This document shows, one piece after another, positions 1-6,300 of a DNA stretch of 6,879 nt. The position numbers and the translations under genes were made by a program. Within the stretch, counting starts at the first letter, position 1; each line of letters begins with the position of its first letter. The notes below the pieces were generated by a model. That model did no database searches. It was given only the letters and a program-made list of their open reading frames with translations, and had not been told where the DNA came from. The stretch comes from Prevotellaceae bacterium (lineage in GTDB: Bacteria > Bacteroidota > Bacteroidia > Bacteroidales > UBA932), in NCBI GenBank assembly GCA_031259645.1, contig JAIRLC010000118.1, forward strand, positions 1 through 6,879. The letters run 5' to 3'.

Positions 1-1020
1 TCCCTGGCGTTGGCTTATTTCACCAAAGCGCTCGATGCAGACCCCAACTATCCGCCGGCGCTGTTTGGCGAAGCCGACCTTCACCGCCGTCTTCAGCTTT
101 TCGATGTGTATTTCCAGAAACTGTACACGCTCTACGGCAATCCGGACATACCGGTGGAAATGAAAACGGAATATCTTGCAGCGCTGCTGAAAGTATCGCA
201 ATTCACGACGGTTTTCAGGCCGCAACTCGACACCGTGTTTACCGTATTGCGCACCACGCCCAATAGCACTGTGGAATCGTTGTACGGCAGTTTTCTTATC
301 CAGTCGGGAAAAAGGGACTCGGCGCTCACGGTATTCGAAAATGCCACCCGGCTTTTTAGCGCCGACACCACCGTTTGGGAAACTTTCTTGGGGTATCTTT
401 ATTACCGTCAGTCGTGGGACAGCCTCGACGTGCAGGCGGCCAAAGCCATTGCGGTATTCCCGGAGCAGATGAATTTTATTATGATGCGGGCGGTAGCCCT
501 GTCGCAAAAAAAGGAAAACCACGCAGCGATTGACCTGCTCGAAAAAACATTGGCGGCGGGCAAAAGTGATGCCGGGCAAACCTTGCAGATTTATTCGTTT
601 CTCGGCGATTTATACCAGTTGGAGAGCAACAACAAAAAGGCCTTTCAATATTACGAAAAAGTCCTCGCCATTGACAGCGCCAACATTCCTGTGCTGAACA
701 ATTATGCGTATTACCTCAGCCTGAGCGGGAAGCAGTTGGATAGAGCCTATGCCATGAGCCAGAAAACCATCACGGCCGAGCCCAATAATGCCACGTATTT
801 AGATACGTTCGGGTGGATTTTGTACAAGTTGGGAAAATTTATCGAAGCCAAGGCCATTTTCCGGCACGCCATGATTTACGGGGGCACCGACAATGCGGTG
901 ATTTTAGACCATTACGCCGATGTGCTCTATGCCTTGGGAGAAAAGGATGCCGCTGTGATGTACTGGGAGATGTCGTATAAAAAAGATCCGGACCCTTTGG
1001 TGAAGAAAAAAATACAATAA
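1..1020 (+). CDS. TPR-repeat protein, C-terminal part (5' end outside window)
   Basis: The frame is open from base 1 (Ser-Leu-Ala-Leu-Ala-Tyr-Phe), so the true start lies upstream and only about 339 residues are seen. The sequence is built of helical TPR units. A clear run occupies roughly the last 150 residues, with typical pieces such as LGDLYQLESNNKKAFQYYEK, LNNYAYYLSLSGKQLDRAYA and FGWILYKLGKFIEAKAIF. The pattern of small residue, Tyr or Phe, and a closing Ala-x-x-x-Phe/Tyr fits TPR helices A and B. An earlier unit begins at the window edge (LAYFTKALDADPNYPPALFG). Such proteins are protein-interaction scaffolds; in Bacteroidota this type is usually exported or lipid-anchored, but the signal region is not in the window. 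The stop is 9 nt before the envC ATG, so the two genes are probably one transcript, which suggests an envelope role. The precise partner is unknown. Confidence 0.85.
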   Translation, partial: SLALAYFTKALDADPNYPPALFGEADLHRRLQLFDVYFQKLYTLYGNPDIPVEMKTEYLAALLKVSQFTTVFRPQLDTVFTVLRTTPNSTVESLYGSFLIQSGKRDSALTVFENATRLFSADTTVWETFLGYLYYRQSWDSLDVQAAKAIAVFPEQMNFIMMRAVALSQKKENHAAIDLLEKTLAAGKSDAGQTLQIYSFLGDLYQLESNNKKAFQYYEKVLAIDSANIPVLNNYAYYLSLSGKQLDRAYAMSQKTITAEPNNATYLDTFGWILYKLGKFIEAKAIFRHAMIYGGTDNAVILDHYADVLYALGEKDAAVMYWEMSYKKDPDPLVKKKIQ

Positions 1021-1029
1021 AAATTGCAG

Positions 1030-2208
1030 ATGAGGCATTTATTTTATAGTATCCTCGTGGTGGTGGTGTCGTGCACCTTGTTGCAGGCACAAACACTCAC
1101 CGAGTTGAATAAACGCCGCAAAAAAGCCGAAGAGGAAATTTCTTACATTAACAAACTCCTTAGAACTAACGAAAACAAAAAGAAAACCGGCCTGGAACAA
1201 CTGGGACTTACCCAACAAAAAATCAGGCAACGGCGGCAGATGATTGCCGATATCGACTTGCAAATTCATTTGGTAGAGGGCGAACTGAAAAATAAAAACA
1301 GGCATATCACCGGCTTGCAAAATCATCTTCAGGTATTAAAGCAATCGTACGAAAATCTTATTTACCAGGCCTACAAACTTCGCGGCCAACATACGTGGAT
1401 GATGTTTGTGCTGTCGAGCGACAACTTCGGAATGGCATATCGCCGCTGGCAGTATTTCCGGCGTTTTTCGGAACACATTAACGAGCTGGCGCAAAATATC
1501 AAGGAGACTACCGAAAAAATTCATTCGGAAATTGCACTGCTTACATCCAAAAAGCAAGAGCTGGCCGGCTTTCTTTCCGAAAAACACAGGGAAATGGGTA
1601 TGTTGCAACAGGAAGAAAAAGAGTCGCAAAAAATGATTAGTAACCTGACGGGACAGGATCAGAAATTGCGTAAACAGATGGAACGCCAGCGCAGGGAGAT
1701 AGAAAAAATAAACAAGCAGATTGAGCGCCTCGTGGTGGAAGAAGCGAAGAAAAAAAGCAAAGATGGCTCACCGCTTCCCGTGGATCGTGTACTCTCGGCA
1801 AATTTTGAGAGCAACCGCGGCAATCTGCCTTGGCCGGTGCGCAAAGGTGTTGTCACCAGCCGTTTTGGACGACATCCGCATCCGGTGTACAAGGGCGTTG
1901 AACTTCCGCCGAACAACGGCGTCCATATTACCACCGAAGCAAACAGTACGGCTATTAGTGTGTTTAAAGGCAAGGTAACGAGCATTGTTAATATTCCCGG
2001 CATGAACAATTGTGTGATGATCAGGCACGGCGAATATTTTACCGTATATTGCAAATTGGGAAACCTGCTGGTGCATCCGGGCGATGAGGTGCAAGTCGGG
2101 CAAAATTTGGGGACTATCGTGACCGACAATGAAAACAATACCGTCTTGCATTTTCAGTTGTGGAAAGGAACAAACAAACAAAACCCCGAACTATGGCTGG
2201 CCAAATAA
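1030..2208 (+). CDS. envC: EnvC-like murein hydrolase activator (degenerate LytM/M23 domain)
   Basis: The ATG at 1030 gives 392 residues and a good signal peptide (residues 1-20: MRHLFYSILV, then a Val-rich core ending LLQA before Gln21). A TTG two codons upstream is open but does not improve the start. Cys15 loosely fits a lipobox, yet cleavage after Ala20 looks more likely. Residues about 25-110 and 145-245 are charged coiled coil, broken by a hydrophobic patch (WMMFVLSS, 123-130) that is typical of EnvC-like proteins. Residues about 265-392 form a LytM domain (WPVRKGVVTSRFG, HPHPV). Its zinc and catalytic residues are mostly lost: the HxGxD site reads NNGVH (295-299), the Tyr-x-His site reads YCKL (340-343), and HxHFE reads VLHFQ (372-376). 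This matches EnvC proteins that activate cell-wall amidases at division rather than cut peptidoglycan themselves. Location should be periplasmic. It follows the TPR gene by 9 nt. Confidence 0.85.
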   Translation: MRHLFYSILVVVVSCTLLQAQTLTELNKRRKKAEEEISYINKLLRTNENKKKTGLEQLGLTQQKIRQRRQMIADIDLQIHLVEGELKNKNRHITGLQNHLQVLKQSYENLIYQAYKLRGQHTWMMFVLSSDNFGMAYRRWQYFRRFSEHINELAQNIKETTEKIHSEIALLTSKKQELAGFLSEKHREMGMLQQEEKESQKMISNLTGQDQKLRKQMERQRREIEKINKQIERLVVEEAKKKSKDGSPLPVDRVLSANFESNRGNLPWPVRKGVVTSRFGRHPHPVYKGVELPPNNGVHITTEANSTAISVFKGKVTSIVNIPGMNNCVMIRHGEYFTVYCKLGNLLVHPGDEVQVGQNLGTIVTDNENNTVLHFQLWKGTNKQNPELWLAK

Positions 2209-2289
2209 ATACACGAATTACGCAAATTAATACACGAATTACACGAATTATGTACGAATTACACGGATTATGTACGAATTGAGCGAATT
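2208..2289 (+). repeat. Four-unit tandem repeat, 20-21 bp period, spanning the envC-M14 junction
   Basis: Four adjacent units can be aligned by eye: 2208-2228, 2229-2249, 2250-2269 and 2270-2289. The first two begin aatacacgaatt and the last two begin atgtacgaatt; each has a second half related to acacgaatt. The underlying element is therefore a roughly 10-bp motif of the form acacgaatt or tacgaatt. The array starts on the last base of the envC stop codon and ends inside codon 7 of the M14 gene, so it fills the whole intergenic gap and supplies the M14 start codon. Close to two helical turns per unit would place the motifs on one face of the DNA. Whether this is a binding array, a spreading intergenic repeat or simple slippage cannot be told from sequence alone. 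Confidence 0.85.
2250..2282 (+). other. Possible 10-codon upstream ORF overlapping the M14 start
   Basis: The third repeat unit begins with the same ATGTACGAATT as the real M14 start in unit four, but 20 bp upstream and thus out of frame. It reads MYELHGLCTN and stops at TGA 2280-2282, overlapping the M14 start by 13 nt. It is probably a by-product of the repeat rather than a gene, but it could compete for ribosomes or deliver them to the M14 start by reinitiation. No Shine-Dalgarno site distinguishes the two ATGs. Confidence 0.3.
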
Positions 2290-3301
2290 TTTGGGCGCAT
2301 ACGAACGGTATAAAGCGCCCGGATTGGAGAATAAAAGAATTACGCAGGCCGGCATTTTACCGCTGATGAAAGCGCTTCCGGCACTGTTCCACACGGCCGA
2401 AGTGGGGCAGTCGTTTGAAGGCCGTACGCTTTACGGTATTCGTGTGGGAAGCGGCGCTACGCGGGTGCTGGCCTGGACGCAAATGCACGGCGACGAAAGT
2501 ACCGCCACCCGTTCGGTTTTCGACCTTTGCCGTTTTTTGGCAGACGACAGTGTTACGTTTTCGGAAATTCGTAATACTATCCTGTCGCGGTTATCCTTGT
2601 TTATCGTTCCTATGGTGAATCCCGACGGTGCACAGCGCTGGCAGCGCGAGAACGCGCAGGGCATTGACGTCAACCGTGACGCCCGGCGGGGCGCAACGCC
2701 CGAAGGCCGTACACTGCAAAACCTGTGCCGCACCTTCGCGCCGCATTTCGCCTTGAATTTGCACGATCAAAACAGTTACTACTCAGCCGGGGCGTCGCGC
2801 CATCCTGCTACGTTTTCCTTTCAGGCCGCCCCGCCCGACGCAGCCGGCAGCATTACCCCGACGCGGGCGCAGGCCATGAAGCTGATTGTGCATCTCAACC
2901 AAAAACTGCAAGCATTACTTCCGCAGTGCATCGGGCGGTGGAACAACGACTACGAGCCCCGCGCTTTCGGCGAGTGGTTTCAAGCGCAGCGGGTGGCCAC
3001 GCTGCTCATCGAGTCGGGCGGCTACCCCGGTGATGAGGAGCGGAACGAGGTGCGCCGTTTCCATTTCGGCATACTGGTTGAAGCGTTGCACGCCATAGCG
3101 TCCGGCGCGTATACGCAACAAAAAATCGAGCCCTACGAACAGTTGCCGCTAAACCGCGAAAACGGCATGTTCGACCGCATCGCGCGCCGTACGGAAATCA
3201 CAGTCGGCGGTCGCACGTTTACCACCGACGTGGGGCGTCGCGAAAGCGAAACGGTGATGGGCGATTTGGACGATTACGGCAGTTATGATTTTATATTGTA
3301 A
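2270..3301 (+). CDS. M14-family zinc carboxypeptidase
   Basis: This is a 343-residue metallopeptidase with the full M14 active-site set. The first zinc pair is in QMHGDESTAT (His73 and Glu76), and the substrate-binding Asn-Arg is in GIDVNRDARR (Asn135, Arg136). The third zinc ligand is in ALNLHDQNSY (His165), and the catalytic Glu248 is in LLIESGGYPG. It should remove a C-terminal residue or cleave an amide in a peptide or peptidoglycan fragment; the substrate cannot be read from the sequence. There is no signal peptide or membrane helix, so it is probably cytoplasmic. The start at 2270 is supported by an N-terminus of the expected length before the conserved block KRITQAGILPLMKALP; the next Met (residue 33) would cut into that block. 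Residues about 290-343 form a C-terminal extension of unknown role. The gene is GC-rich (44 of 60 bases at 2641-2700). Confidence 0.85.
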   Translation: MYELSEFLGAYERYKAPGLENKRITQAGILPLMKALPALFHTAEVGQSFEGRTLYGIRVGSGATRVLAWTQMHGDESTATRSVFDLCRFLADDSVTFSEIRNTILSRLSLFIVPMVNPDGAQRWQRENAQGIDVNRDARRGATPEGRTLQNLCRTFAPHFALNLHDQNSYYSAGASRHPATFSFQAAPPDAAGSITPTRAQAMKLIVHLNQKLQALLPQCIGRWNNDYEPRAFGEWFQAQRVATLLIESGGYPGDEERNEVRRFHFGILVEALHAIASGAYTQQKIEPYEQLPLNRENGMFDRIARRTEITVGGRTFTTDVGRRESETVMGDLDDYGSYDFIL

Positions 3302-3325
3302 TTTGTCAAAAATATTTTACCTTTG
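3295..3325 (+). promoter_or_regulatory. Bacteroidota-type promoter of the AlbA_2 regulator gene
   Basis: The -7 box TACCTTTG (3318-3325) matches the Bacteroidota consensus TAnnTTTG. An ATTG at 3295-3298 stands 19 nt upstream, close to the consensus TTTG at -33. Transcription would begin around 3330-3335, giving a very short leader before the ATG at 3344. The -33 box overlaps the end of the M14 gene, so this promoter appears to belong to the inserted regulator gene. Confidence 0.6.
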
Positions 3326-3343
3326 CCACTGAATTTTTTAATA

Positions 3344-4678
3344 ATGACTGAAAATCAAAGCATAGAATACAAAAAAATTTGGAAAGACGAGTATCTAAAA
3401 TGGATATGTGGTTTTGCAAATGCACAAGGCGGAACGCTTTACATTGGGAAAGATGATAATGAAAATGTGGTGGGTTTAAAAGACACAAAGAAACTATTGG
3501 AAGATTTGCCGAATAAAATCACAACCATTTTAGGAATTGTTTGCGATGTAAATTTACACACAACAGAACAAGGTGATTATATTGAAATCCTTGTCGAACC
3601 ACATCCAAATCCAGTGAATTACAAAGGCGAATATCACATTCGTAGCGGTGCTACAAAACAAGAACTTAAAGGAACAGCTCTTGACAGTTTTCTTCTAAAA
3701 AAGCAGGGAAAACACTGGGACAGTGTTGCGATTCCAAATGTTGCAATCGAAGATTTATCGCTAATTGCTTTGCAACGTTTTTGCAATGAAGCCGCTAAAA
3801 GTGGCAGAGTTGATGACGAAGTTCTGAATGATAATACAGCGCATTTATTGCAGGATTTGCAATTGATTGACGAGGAAACAAACTTTTTGAAACGTGCAGC
3901 CATTCTGCTTTTTCACCCAAAACCCGAAAAATTTGTAACAGGTGCATATATAAAAATCGGTTTTTTCGATGGAGATGATGACGAATTGGCTTTTCAAGAC
4001 GAGGTTAACGGTTCGCTTATGGAACAAATTGAAAAAACATTCGATTTGCTCAAAAGCAAATACATTACAAAAGCAATTTCGTATGAAAGAGTTTCTCGAA
4101 GAGAAAAGCCGGCATTTCCAATAAATGCTTTGCGAGAAAGTTTGCTTAATGCGGTTGCTCACAAAGATTATTCTTCGGGCATTCCCATTCAGATTAGTGT
4201 TTATTCCGACCGTATTGTTTTTTGGAATCCCGGACATTTACCAAGTTCTATTTCCATTGAAAACCTTTTGCAAAAGCACCCGTCAATTCCATATAATCCT
4301 GACATCGCAAATACTCTTTTTCGTAGTGGCGACATTGAAGCTTGGGGACGAGGCTATCGCAAGATTCTAAAATCCGTATTGGAACACAAACTCTTACCGC
4401 CAATAATTCAAGATTTTGGTGGTTTGATGCTGACGTATTACGCCAATATAAATTCACAACTAAAATATGAAAAAGTTGATGAGCGAATAATACAGATAAT
4501 TGAATTTGTATTTACGCATGGAAGTATTAACAACAGCGAAGTACAAAAACTACTGAGTACAAGCAAGCCAACAGCAACACGCTTACTTCAACAAACAGAA
4601 AAGTGGTTAAAAAAGAAAGGTGAGCGCGGGCAAGGGACAAATTATATATTAAAATGGACAGAACTAATTGGCTCATAA
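3344..4678 (+). CDS. AlbA_2 / HATPase_c_4 ATP-binding regulator with C-terminal winged helix
   Basis: The ATG at 3344 (MTENQSIEYKK) gives 444 residues and begins right at the conserved domain; an in-frame TTG at 3323 lies inside the promoter box and is rejected. Residues 6-115 form an AlbA_2 (Schlafen-like) putative nucleic-acid-binding domain, with WICGFANAQGGTLYIGKDD at 20-38 and YHIRSGATKQEL at 97-108. Residues about 255-340 carry a GHKL-type ATPase fold of the HATPase_c_4 class. Its N box is LRESLLNAVAHKDYS (263-277), followed by DRIVFWNPGHLP (289-300) and GDIEAWGRGYRK (329-340). Residues about 378-435 look like a winged helix (INNSEVQKLLSTSKPTATRL). Proteins of this layout are annotated as transcriptional regulators; some relatives sit in defence islands, but the function is unproven. 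The AT-rich composition (16 G+C in 60 bases at 4441-4500) against GC-rich neighbours suggests transfer. The C-terminus is shortened by an 11-bp tandem duplication. Confidence 0.85.
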   Translation: MTENQSIEYKKIWKDEYLKWICGFANAQGGTLYIGKDDNENVVGLKDTKKLLEDLPNKITTILGIVCDVNLHTTEQGDYIEILVEPHPNPVNYKGEYHIRSGATKQELKGTALDSFLLKKQGKHWDSVAIPNVAIEDLSLIALQRFCNEAAKSGRVDDEVLNDNTAHLLQDLQLIDEETNFLKRAAILLFHPKPEKFVTGAYIKIGFFDGDDDELAFQDEVNGSLMEQIEKTFDLLKSKYITKAISYERVSRREKPAFPINALRESLLNAVAHKDYSSGIPIQISVYSDRIVFWNPGHLPSSISIENLLQKHPSIPYNPDIANTLFRSGDIEAWGRGYRKILKSVLEHKLLPPIIQDFGGLMLTYYANINSQLKYEKVDERIIQIIEFVFTHGSINNSEVQKLLSTSKPTATRLLQQTEKWLKKKGERGQGTNYILKWTELIGS

Positions 4679-4754
4679 TTGGCTCACTGATATTCTTTTA
4701 AATACGATAAACGATTAACATATAATACATTACGCTCGAACTTATTGGCTCACT
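4665..4754 (+). repeat. 11-bp tandem duplication (TAATTGGCTCA) plus a third ATTGGCTCACT copy
   Basis: TAATTGGCTCA occurs twice in tandem at 4665-4675 and 4676-4686. The TAA opening the second copy is the stop codon of the AlbA_2 gene. A further ATTGGCTCACT, matching 4678-4688, stands at 4744-4754, 66 bp downstream, followed by similar T-rich sequence. The region 4679-4785 between this gene and spmAB otherwise shows no ORF and no convincing promoter. Confidence 0.75.
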
Positions 4755-4785
4755 TAGAATTTTTTATTGGAAAAGCAGTAACACG

Positions 4786-6015
4786 ATGTTGAATATTATT
4801 TGGGTATGTTTCTTTTTAGTTGCCTTTGCGGTGGCTTGCGTGCAGTTTGTGTGCGGCGATACGGAAGTGTTTGGCCGCATGATCGACAGCACGTTCGACA
4901 TGTCGAAATTAGCGGTGATGGACATTGCACTGCCCCTCATCGGGGTGATGACACTGTGGCTGGGCATCCTTCATGTCGGCGAGCGCGCAGGCGCTGTGCG
5001 GGTGCTGTCGCGTCTTGTAGGCCCGTTTTTCAGCAGGCTCTTTCCCGAAATTCCGAAAGGACATCCGGCGACGGGACAAATGTTGATGAACTTTTCGGCC
5101 AACATGCTGGGCCTCGACAACGCCGCCACCCCGCTGGGGTTGAAAGCCATGCACAGTTTGCAGGACCTGAATCCGAAGAAAGACACGGCTTCCAATGCGC
5201 AAATCATGTTTCTGGTGCTCAACACGTCGTCGCTGATGATTATTCCCGTGAGCATCATGGCGCAGCGGGCGATACTCGGCGCGGCCAATCCCACCGATGT
5301 GTTTCTGCCTATTTTGTTTGCCACCTACGTGTCCACGCTCACAGGGCTTATTGCGGTGGCCATAAAACAAAAAATCAATTTATTTCATAAAACAGTAGTG
5401 GGTTGGGTAGGGGGCATTACGCTACTATTGGGCTTGCTGGTGTGGGTGTTCAGCACCCTCGACCGCGAAGAAATGAATGTCGTTTCGCGGGTGGCCGGCA
5501 GCGGTATTTTGTTGCTGCTCATTGTGGGTTTCATGGCCGGCGGGATTTATAAACGCATCAATGTGTTCGACGCCTTTATCGACGGGGCGAAAGAGGGATT
5601 TCAAGTGATGATAAAAATCATCCCTTACTTGGTGGCCATGCTGGTGGGCATTGGCATATTCCGCGCTTCGGGCGCCATGGACTACCTCCTCGACGGCCTG
5701 TCGTGGGGCTTTCAAGCCTTAGGGCTGAATACCGACTTCACAGGCGCGCTGCCCACGGCGTTCATGAAACCGCTGAGCGGGAGCGGGGCACGGGCTATGA
5801 TGGTGGAAACCATGGCGACTTATGGCCCCGACAGTTTTGTGGGCCGCTTGTCGTGCCTCTTTCAGGGCGCTGCCGACACCACCTTCTACATTGTAGCGCT
5901 TTACTTCGGTGCGGTGGGCATCAAGCGGACGCGCTATGCCATCGGCGCCGGCCTCCTCGCCGACCTTGCCGGCGTGATTGCCGCCATCCTGCTGGCGTAT
6001 TTGTTTTTCGCGTGA
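4786..6015 (+). CDS. SpmA-SpmB fusion membrane protein (nucleoside-recognition/Gate domains)
   Basis: This 409-residue protein is very hydrophobic, with several membrane helices (for example residues 3-22, 45-63, 140-158, 172-192, 208-224, 239-254, 279-292 and 390-408). The N-terminal half resembles SpmA, including the signature MNFSANMLGLDNAATPLGLK (101-120). The C-terminal half resembles SpmB, with GIGIFRASGAMDYL (288-301), MKPLSGSGARAMMVETM (327-343) and the block LSCLFQGAADTTFYIVALYF (355-374). Both halves belong to the nucleoside-recognition (Gate) domain family. In Bacillus, SpmA and SpmB are separate and act in spore core dehydration. Bacteroidota do not sporulate and commonly carry the fused form, whose substrate is unknown; transport or gating of a small molecule is an inference. 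The ATG at 4786 starts at the first helix, with only a weak purine stretch upstream. The last 39 bases, stop included, recur at 6711-6749. Confidence 0.85.
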   Translation: MLNIIWVCFFLVAFAVACVQFVCGDTEVFGRMIDSTFDMSKLAVMDIALPLIGVMTLWLGILHVGERAGAVRVLSRLVGPFFSRLFPEIPKGHPATGQMLMNFSANMLGLDNAATPLGLKAMHSLQDLNPKKDTASNAQIMFLVLNTSSLMIIPVSIMAQRAILGAANPTDVFLPILFATYVSTLTGLIAVAIKQKINLFHKTVVGWVGGITLLLGLLVWVFSTLDREEMNVVSRVAGSGILLLLIVGFMAGGIYKRINVFDAFIDGAKEGFQVMIKIIPYLVAMLVGIGIFRASGAMDYLLDGLSWGFQALGLNTDFTGALPTAFMKPLSGSGARAMMVETMATYGPDSFVGRLSCLFQGAADTTFYIVALYFGAVGIKRTRYAIGAGLLADLAGVIAAILLAYLFFA

Positions 6016-6016
6016 T
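5978..6016 (+). repeat. 39-bp direct repeat, left copy (3' end of spmAB)
   Basis: These bases encode the last residues of the SpmA-SpmB protein (Ala-Ala-Ile-Leu-Leu-Ala-Tyr-Leu-Phe-Phe-Ala), the TGA stop and one more T. They match 6711-6749 without a mismatch; the flanking bases differ on both sides (A versus T before, A versus G after). The repeat holds a small dyad, CGCCA-tcctgc-TGGCG (5982-5997), followed by a T-rich stretch. This copy appears to mark the left end of an inserted toxin-antitoxin cassette. Confidence 0.95.
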
Positions 6017-6030
6017 AAGCATCTTCCGGA

Positions 6031-6060
6031 CTTGGAAACGAATTATTTTTATTACCTTTG
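6031..6060 (+). promoter_or_regulatory. Bacteroidota-type promoter of the toxin-antitoxin operon
   Basis: The -7 box TACCTTTG (6053-6060) is identical to the one before the AlbA_2 gene. CTTG at 6031-6034, 18 nt upstream, is a fair match to the -33 TTTG element. The predicted start of transcription is about 6066-6068, roughly 12 nt before the antitoxin ATG. The promoter lies wholly inside the repeat-bounded segment, so the cassette brings its own transcription. A short TTCC-ggactt-GGAA dyad (6024-6037) overlaps the -33 box and might be an operator, but it is weak. Confidence 0.6.
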
Positions 6061-6078
6061 TAAAAAATCTCAAAAGAT

Positions 6079-6300
6079 ATGAAAACCATCAGTGTACAAA
6101 TATCAGATGTAGAATATAATACTTTCGGATTTTCAAAAGACCGCTTTTCCTTTTCCGAATTTGCCGGCATCATTGAACAACAAATAGCCCGGCAAGCCTT
6201 ACGCCATTCTGTTATGCTTGCAGAACAACACGGACTCTCATCCATGACCATAGATGAAATAAACGCAGAAGTAAACGCGGCGAGACAATGCAAAAAGTAA
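6079..6300 (+). CDS. Putative antitoxin of a PIN-domain toxin-antitoxin pair
   Basis: This is a 73-residue protein starting at ATG 6079. The N-terminus (MKTISVQISDVEYNTFGFSK) has the alternating pattern of a beta strand and may begin a DNA-binding ribbon or swapped-hairpin fold, followed by helix about 24-51. The C-terminal part, SSMTIDEINAEVNAARQ (54-70), resembles the toxin-wrapping helix of RelB/Phd-like antitoxins, where a Glu-Ile-Asn-x-Glu-x-x-x-x-Arg pattern is common. It would neutralise the downstream PIN toxin and probably repress its own promoter. Its end overlaps the toxin start by 13 nt, the usual arrangement for translational coupling in such pairs. The exact antitoxin family is not recognised; the call rests on size, C-terminal pattern and position. 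Confidence 0.75.
   Translation: MKTISVQISDVEYNTFGFSKDRFSFSEFAGIIEQQIARQALRHSVMLAEQHGLSSMTIDEINAEVNAARQCKK

Noticed and set aside
1659..2181. Two overlapping minus-strand open frames opposite envC
   Set aside because: Both lie entirely opposite the LytM domain, show no family motif, and no minus-strand promoter or start context is visible.
2208..2289. CRISPR array
   Set aside because: The units are contiguous and 20-21 bp long with no unique spacers, so this is a plain tandem repeat.
3323..3343. TTG start adding seven residues to the AlbA_2 protein
   Set aside because: The TTG lies inside the -7 promoter box, upstream of the expected transcription start; the ATG at 3344 begins at the conserved domain.
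3295..4770. Target-site duplication or terminal inverted repeats around the AlbA_2 gene
   Set aside because: I compared the sequence after the M14 stop with that before spmAB and found no matching direct or inverted repeat, so no insertion boundary can be set.
4909..5370. Minus-strand open frames opposite spmAB
   Set aside because: Composition is that of antisense to a hydrophobic GC-rich gene (His, Arg and Gln rich), with no recognisable motif.
4800..5390. Long + strand open frame of 196 codons inside spmAB
   Set aside because: It is an out-of-frame shadow of a GC-rich gene: rich in Arg, His and Gly, with no domain pattern, while the spmAB frame has clear membrane helices and family motifs.
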